From positions 1-62,050 of the IMG/VR virus record IMGVR_UViG_3300034082_003330: a stretch of 62,050 nt of DNA. The stretch is one strand, 5' to 3'. Below, piece after piece: positions 58,351 through 62,050 of the stretch. The number at the start of each line of letters is the position of its first letter. Position 1 is the stretch's first letter. Source of the stretch: a virus. The notes beneath the pieces are model-generated. The model saw nothing but the letters and a program-made list of their open reading frames with translations, did no database searches and had not been told where the DNA came from. Made by a program: the position numbers and the translations under genes.

Positions 58351-59310
58351 TTATTTTAAAATATCTCTAAACTTCCCTATTATCGTCATACCTAATACAA
58401 TCGGATCTGTGTTTGTTTCCAGCTTACTTGTATAGTCTGCTATGACATAGTTACATTCAAACAGTTTATCGATATTTTTACCATTTTCAATAGACCAGTC
58501 TATGAATGGCTTACCTAATAACTTAATCATTGAATCAATCTTCTCTGCACCAAAGTTTGACATAAGAAAATGATAAACACTTTCATAGTTTCCACTTTCA
58601 TAGATAAAGTTGTACAAATCTTTTTTTACTTTATTGGATACGTTACTTACTCCATTGTTTATATCTCCTGTCTCTAAAAAATCCTGTACTTCTACAAGAA
58701 TACCTCTAAAGTCTGGGAACTTTTTGTTTATTATAGAAACTAAATTTTCTTTAGATATTTCTCGTTCTTCTTTTGGTAAAATAGTGTCTTGTATTCTTTT
58801 GTACAACTCCATTTTTAGATGTTTTTCTTCTTCCACATCTATACAATCAAAGTTTACAGTCTTTATTCTAGACTTTAATCCGTCTGAAATTTTGTTGATG
58901 TGATTCGTCGTGATTATAAATCTTACACTATTGTTATATTTTTCTATGAATGCTTTGAATGCGTCTTGGAATTGTGCAGAAACTCTTTCAAACTCATCTA
59001 AAAAAACATATTTTATATCGGAACTTGACTCAAACATTGGAGTGAACTTACAGAAATTCTGTATTTCTTCTCTAAGAACATCTATAGAAGTATCTAAAGA
59101 ACAGTTAAGTTCTAAGTATGGTGTTTCTTTTGTATATTTTCCAACAAGTATTCTTGCCAAACTGGTTTTCCCAGTTCCATAGTGACCATAGAAAATATAA
59201 TGTTGGTTGATACCGTTTTCGAATTGTTTCTTTATTCGTGGAAGAAGTATGATGTCTTCTAGACGTTTTGGTCTCCATTTCTCCCAAAGCAATAAGTTTT
59301 TAACTGACAT
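58351..59310 (-). CDS. Clamp-loader ATPase subunit, gp44-like
   Basis: A 319-residue AAA+ ATPase: Walker A GHYGTGKT (42-49), Walker B VFLDEFER (102-109), sensor 1 FIITTNHIN (131-139), and the SR finger in GLKSRIKTVNFD (144-155). Domain layout matches T4 gp44/RFC small subunits, which open the sliding clamp. The WEKWRPKRLEDI opening is typical of this family. The gp62 partner is not in the window. Cellular RFC or DnaX would be longer or differ in motifs. Confidence 0.9.
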   Translation of the reverse strand: MSVKNLLLWEKWRPKRLEDIILLPRIKKQFENGINQHYIFYGHYGTGKTSLARILVGKYTKETPYLELNCSLDTSIDVLREEIQNFCKFTPMFESSSDIKYVFLDEFERVSAQFQDAFKAFIEKYNNSVRFIITTNHINKISDGLKSRIKTVNFDCIDVEEEKHLKMELYKRIQDTILPKEEREISKENLVSIINKKFPDFRGILVEVQDFLETGDINNGVSNVSNKVKKDLYNFIYESGNYESVYHFLMSNFGAEKIDSMIKLLGKPFIDWSIENGKNIDKLFECNYVIADYTSKLETNTDPIVLGMTIIGKFRDILK

Positions 59311-59360
59311 ATTAAAGTTTTTTTACACATGATATATTGTCGGGTAGAAAGAAAGTTTAT

Positions 59361-59370
59361 TTAATATATA
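59361..59370 (+). promoter_or_regulatory. TTAATATATA box, 5-nt leader
   Basis: An exact box followed by TTGAT and ATG 59376; it excludes the upstream TTG at 59337 as a start. Confidence 0.7.
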
Positions 59371-59375
59371 TTGAT

Positions 59376-60524
59376 ATGATTGGAGATAGTTTTAATTTCG
59401 AAGATGTCTTTTTTAGAGACCTTACCGTCTGCGTATTAGATACGCTTGAGGGACAAATAAAGTGGACAAATCGATTCACATCAGGTGATGTGTTTGTTCA
59501 GGTTCCTATATACTACTCTCTTACAGGAGATGAAAGGTTCTTATTGGACTCATTTTCAGATGATATTGTTTCCGAAAACAGGTTCATTGAGTTAAATACT
59601 GATTTGATACCAAGAGGTCATCTTACTATGACAAGCTTTAATATAAAGTCTGACGAATTTGCCAATCCAAATGTTTGGCTTAGAATGGTTGTTGAGAATG
59701 ATTTTGAAATAAGAAAGGTTCTTGGAAAAGTTAGAGCTATTCCAATAACGGTCAACTACGACTTAGAAATCACACTATCAAGTGAGATTGATACATTCAA
59801 ATGTAGTCAAGCTATATTAGATACTCTTTGGATTTATAAGTTTATGTACTTCGAGCACAACTTCATGAACATAGATGCTGTTCTTGTTATGCCAGATTCC
59901 AACACAATAGAGATGAGTAGAGATAAGAACTTGACGAGTGATAACAATATCAAATTGAAATGTTCCTTTACCGTTGAGACTTACTATCCGGCTTTTAGAA
60001 GAGATAGAGTAACATCTACTGGATATCCAAGAGAATATGGATCTGGTATGAAAGATGGTAATGGTTTTGCACTTACGGGTGGAGTATCTGACTATTTTGA
60101 ACAACCGAGTCAGGGTGGAACTATAAATACGGGTAGTGTAAATACAAATGAAACTGTTGGTGTTGATCCAAATTCACCAAATGGTGGAGGTGGTGCTTCA
60201 AGACCGGTCTTTCCATCCACAGGACCTGCAGGAACTACTACAGGACCTAATACCGGACCTAATGGTAAACCATGGATAAATGGACCATTTAATCCAAACA
60301 ATCCATTACCTGGATATGGTCAGACTGGTACTTTTAACAATACTGGAGGTAGCACGAACCCTTCGGATCCTTACGGAACTTTTGGTCAAGACGGATATGC
60401 AATAGAGCCAAAAAGAACAAGATGGTTCAATAATATACTTAGATCTAGAGAGAGAGCGGGTGGTAGTTCGACTGATCCAGTAACCGGACAACAGAATGTA
60501 ACACCTCGTACGCCAAATCAATAA
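59376..60524 (+). CDS. Tail sheath stabiliser / completion protein, gp15-like, with Gly/Pro-rich tail
   Basis: A 382-residue protein from ATG 59376 (MIGDSFNFEDVFFRD). Residues about 15-215 follow T4 gp15: QIKWTNRFTSGDVFVQVPIY matches the IK...SGD-x-F-x-x-VPI-x-Y segment, NTDLIPRGHLTMTSFNIKSD matches the LPR-x-x-L-x-x-x-x-F-x-Y segment, and PITVNYDLEITLSSEIDTFK matches the P-I-x-x-x-Y-x-L-x-I segment. The C-terminal 150 residues are an extra low-complexity Gly/Asn/Pro/Thr-rich tail without a fold. gp15 closes the sheath and tube end for head joining. Confidence 0.7.
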   Translation: MIGDSFNFEDVFFRDLTVCVLDTLEGQIKWTNRFTSGDVFVQVPIYYSLTGDERFLLDSFSDDIVSENRFIELNTDLIPRGHLTMTSFNIKSDEFANPNVWLRMVVENDFEIRKVLGKVRAIPITVNYDLEITLSSEIDTFKCSQAILDTLWIYKFMYFEHNFMNIDAVLVMPDSNTIEMSRDKNLTSDNNIKLKCSFTVETYYPAFRRDRVTSTGYPREYGSGMKDGNGFALTGGVSDYFEQPSQGGTINTGSVNTNETVGVDPNSPNGGGGASRPVFPSTGPAGTTTGPNTGPNGKPWINGPFNPNNPLPGYGQTGTFNNTGGSTNPSDPYGTFGQDGYAIEPKRTRWFNNILRSRERAGGSSTDPVTGQQNVTPRTPNQ

Positions 60525-60550
60525 AAATAGAAAAAAATGGCTTTTTGTAG

Positions 60551-60560
60551 TTAATATATA
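60551..60560 (+). promoter_or_regulatory. TTAATATATA promoter box
   Basis: An exact box followed by CTCTATA, 29 nt before ATG 60590, like the promoter at 35712. Confidence 0.75.
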
Positions 60561-60589
60561 CTCTATACATAAAAAAAATATCAAAAAAT

Positions 60590-61873
60590 ATGAAGAATCT
60601 TAAACTTGAATTGTTTAACTTTAAAAAGAATCTTTCTCTAGAACAAGATGAGATTTCTACGATAGTTGAGGGACACATGAATGCTTGTAATGAAGCTTCT
60701 GAAAAATCCATCGTAATTTCGTTAAACGAAAGACTTAAACCTTATACTTACGATAAAAGCGTTAAATCTCTTTTAGAGGGATTGAATGATGACATGAAGA
60801 ACTTTGAGTTACTTTATGAGTTGAAAAACCTTTATAATGTTCTTAATACTAAAAATAGTGGTGAACTTTATAGACAACCTATCAACGTACTTTTACAAAC
60901 TATCAACCTTGAGACTGATCAAGACAGAATGTCTAAAGTTTTGAACGAACTTGCTATTTATGACTGGGTTCCTGAAATCAAATTATTCGTACATAACTTA
61001 ACAAAATCACCTGAGCAAAGAACAAACTTATTAAGTGGTGGTAAAGGTGAATCTATCTTTACAATCGTTGAGTCTGTTGAAGATGGACACATTGCTTTGG
61101 TTAGAGATTCTTGGTTTCTTTTAAGTGAAAACGTAATCGAAAAAACATTGGTTGAAAACCACGTTAAAGACGAAGAGTCTTTAAAATCATTGAGAATGTT
61201 AGAAACTGCAATGAAATATGCTTCTGTAACAGAAGATAGAGTTAACTTCAGAATTTCTGAATATTTAACAATCGGATTATCTGTTGCTAAAAAAGGTAAA
61301 GTATTCATCAATGATGATGAAATGAATGACGAAACTACATTAGAAAGTTTATTTAACTCTCCAATCGTTCCAATCGTTAACAAAAACTTTTATCCAATCT
61401 TACTTGAGGTTTCTAAAAACTTAGATAAGTTTGTTGAGTTAGACGTAGTTAAAAGAGTAAACAACTTGATTAATCCATTTTTAGAGTGTTTTGCATTCAA
61501 CTATAAAAAAGCTACTTTCTTATACAGATGTGACGAAAGATATGGTAACTCATTCTTCAAATACGAATCTGCTTTAGAGTTAGTAAACGAGGTAAGAAAC
61601 GAGCTTAACTATGACTTGACTTACTTCTTCGAAAATAAATTAGGAAAAGAATTAGTTGTTAAAAGAAAGTTAGAAGACAAAGAAAGAGAAATCACACTTA
61701 AATTAGAAGACGTTAGTTTCAACATTGAAAAACTTAAAGGATCTATGAAGATGATTGGAGAATCTGAAGTATTGACAACGGCACTTAAAAACTTAGAAAA
61801 AAGAAAAACGGTTTTAGACGCAGAATTATATGGTGTTAAAGAAGTACAGTATAAAGAAAGATTAAGATCTTAA
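60590..61873 (+). CDS. Probable structural protein
   Basis: A 427-residue, mostly helical protein. Its opening (MKNLKLELFNFKKNLSLEQD) is loosely tag-like. Residues 30-180 include ELKNLYNVLNTKNSGELYRQ; residues 180-330 a mixed domain with FRISEYLTIGLSVAKKGKVF; and residues about 365-410 a coiled coil. Its more conservative codon choice (frequent AAC, GTT, TTA) and strong promoter-terminator pair suggest high expression. I recall similar proteins in large phages as unassigned virion proteins. Not a portal or major capsid by motif. Confidence 0.7.
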   Translation: MKNLKLELFNFKKNLSLEQDEISTIVEGHMNACNEASEKSIVISLNERLKPYTYDKSVKSLLEGLNDDMKNFELLYELKNLYNVLNTKNSGELYRQPINVLLQTINLETDQDRMSKVLNELAIYDWVPEIKLFVHNLTKSPEQRTNLLSGGKGESIFTIVESVEDGHIALVRDSWFLLSENVIEKTLVENHVKDEESLKSLRMLETAMKYASVTEDRVNFRISEYLTIGLSVAKKGKVFINDDEMNDETTLESLFNSPIVPIVNKNFYPILLEVSKNLDKFVELDVVKRVNNLINPFLECFAFNYKKATFLYRCDERYGNSFFKYESALELVNEVRNELNYDLTYFFENKLGKELVVKRKLEDKEREITLKLEDVSFNIEKLKGSMKMIGESEVLTTALKNLEKRKTVLDAELYGVKEVQYKERLRS

Positions 61874-61892
61874 TATTTATTTATTGATAATT

Positions 61893-61922
61893 TTTAAAAA
61901 TCCCCTTTATGGGGATTTTTTG
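61893..61922 (+). terminator. Hairpin terminator
   Basis: The stem AAAAATCCCC/GGGGATTTTT with T run. The remaining 128 bases to the window end are AT-rich with nothing I can call. Confidence 0.85.
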
Positions 61923-62050
61923 TTTTATAAACTTTTTCATGTTCGATGTCTATAACATGAAAGCATGAAAATCCTTTATGGATACCAAAAAATAAATGCT
62001 TATTAATGTACTTAAATAATAGAGAACTTTACATAGAATTAGTAGTCAGC

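Noticed and set aside
59337-59376. Upstream TTG start for the gp15-like gene
   Set aside because: It lies before the TTAATATATA box. The ATG 5 nt after the box is the natural start.
1-62050. tRNA genes, CRISPR arrays, insertion sequences, homing endonucleases
   Set aside because: No cloverleaf-like strings, direct repeat-spacer arrays, transposase or HNH/GIY-YIG/LAGLIDADG motifs were found by reading; only a computed scan could exclude divergent ones.

Overview
This window looks like part of a large T4-like (contractile-tailed) phage genome whose host is probably in the Bacteroidetes. The phage assignment rests on a large terminase (51181-53334), tail tube (37500-38123), very large tail sheath (39512-43444), gp25-type baseplate wedge protein (57945-58322), gp15-type sheath stabiliser (59376-60524), sliding clamp (4376-5164), clamp-loader ATPase (58351-59310), gp47/SbcD nuclease (36180-37304), UvsY-like mediator (9214-9708) and the C-terminal half of a family B DNA polymerase (2577-4001). 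The Bacteroidetes assignment rests on A-rich leaders without Shine-Dalgarno sequences, one good TTTG-N20-TAnnTTTG promoter (47605-47636), a recurring ILDKI..G...LT..E..FL motif known from Bacteroidetes proteins, and a Bacteroidetes-flavoured ClpS. No tRNA, rRNA, CRISPR array or transposon was seen.

Layout. 1-5.2 kb: small leftward genes, a PD-(D/E)XK-like nuclease, then the leftward clamp / membrane protein / polymerase C-half group. 5.2-9 kb: small basic proteins, an M42 aminopeptidase and a PLP aminotransferase. 9-14.4 kb: a leftward block with UvsY-like protein, an L,D-transpeptidase-like cell-wall enzyme, polyphosphate kinase 2 and a lipoprotein. 14.4-21.4 kb: a GH19 endolysin, a leftward four-gene operon with an RNA-repair type nucleotidyltransferase, and two adhesin or fibre-like proteins. 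22-39 kb: tape-measure-like protein, a 2003-residue baseplate protein, gp47, tail tube and a gp26-like protein. 39-47.5 kb: sheath and two tagged proteins. 47.6-62 kb: small genes, terminase region, ClpS, HAD phosphatase, a spanin-like pair, Q-rich repeat protein, cysteine hydrolase, gp25, clamp loader, gp15 and a probable structural protein.

The most striking feature is a short shared N-terminus, roughly M-K-x-L-x-x-F-E-x-F, often followed by I/L-x-E. It opens at least fifteen otherwise unrelated proteins, including polyphosphate kinase 2 and a complete isochorismatase-like cysteine hydrolase. It resembles the capsid-targeting sequence of T4 internal head proteins (gp21-type cleavage after I/L-x-E). 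I infer a set of proteins packaged in the head, some of them enzymes that would be injected.

Expression signals are very regular. A TTAATATATA box precedes genes on both strands. In one class the ATG lies only 4-5 nt after the box, which suggests leaderless or nearly leaderless mRNAs. In the other class the spacing is about 10-40 nt. Convergent junctions mostly carry symmetric hairpins flanked by A and T runs, many with the same CCACTCA/TGAGTGG stem, which would act as bidirectional terminators. There is no gene-free stretch longer than 300 bases.
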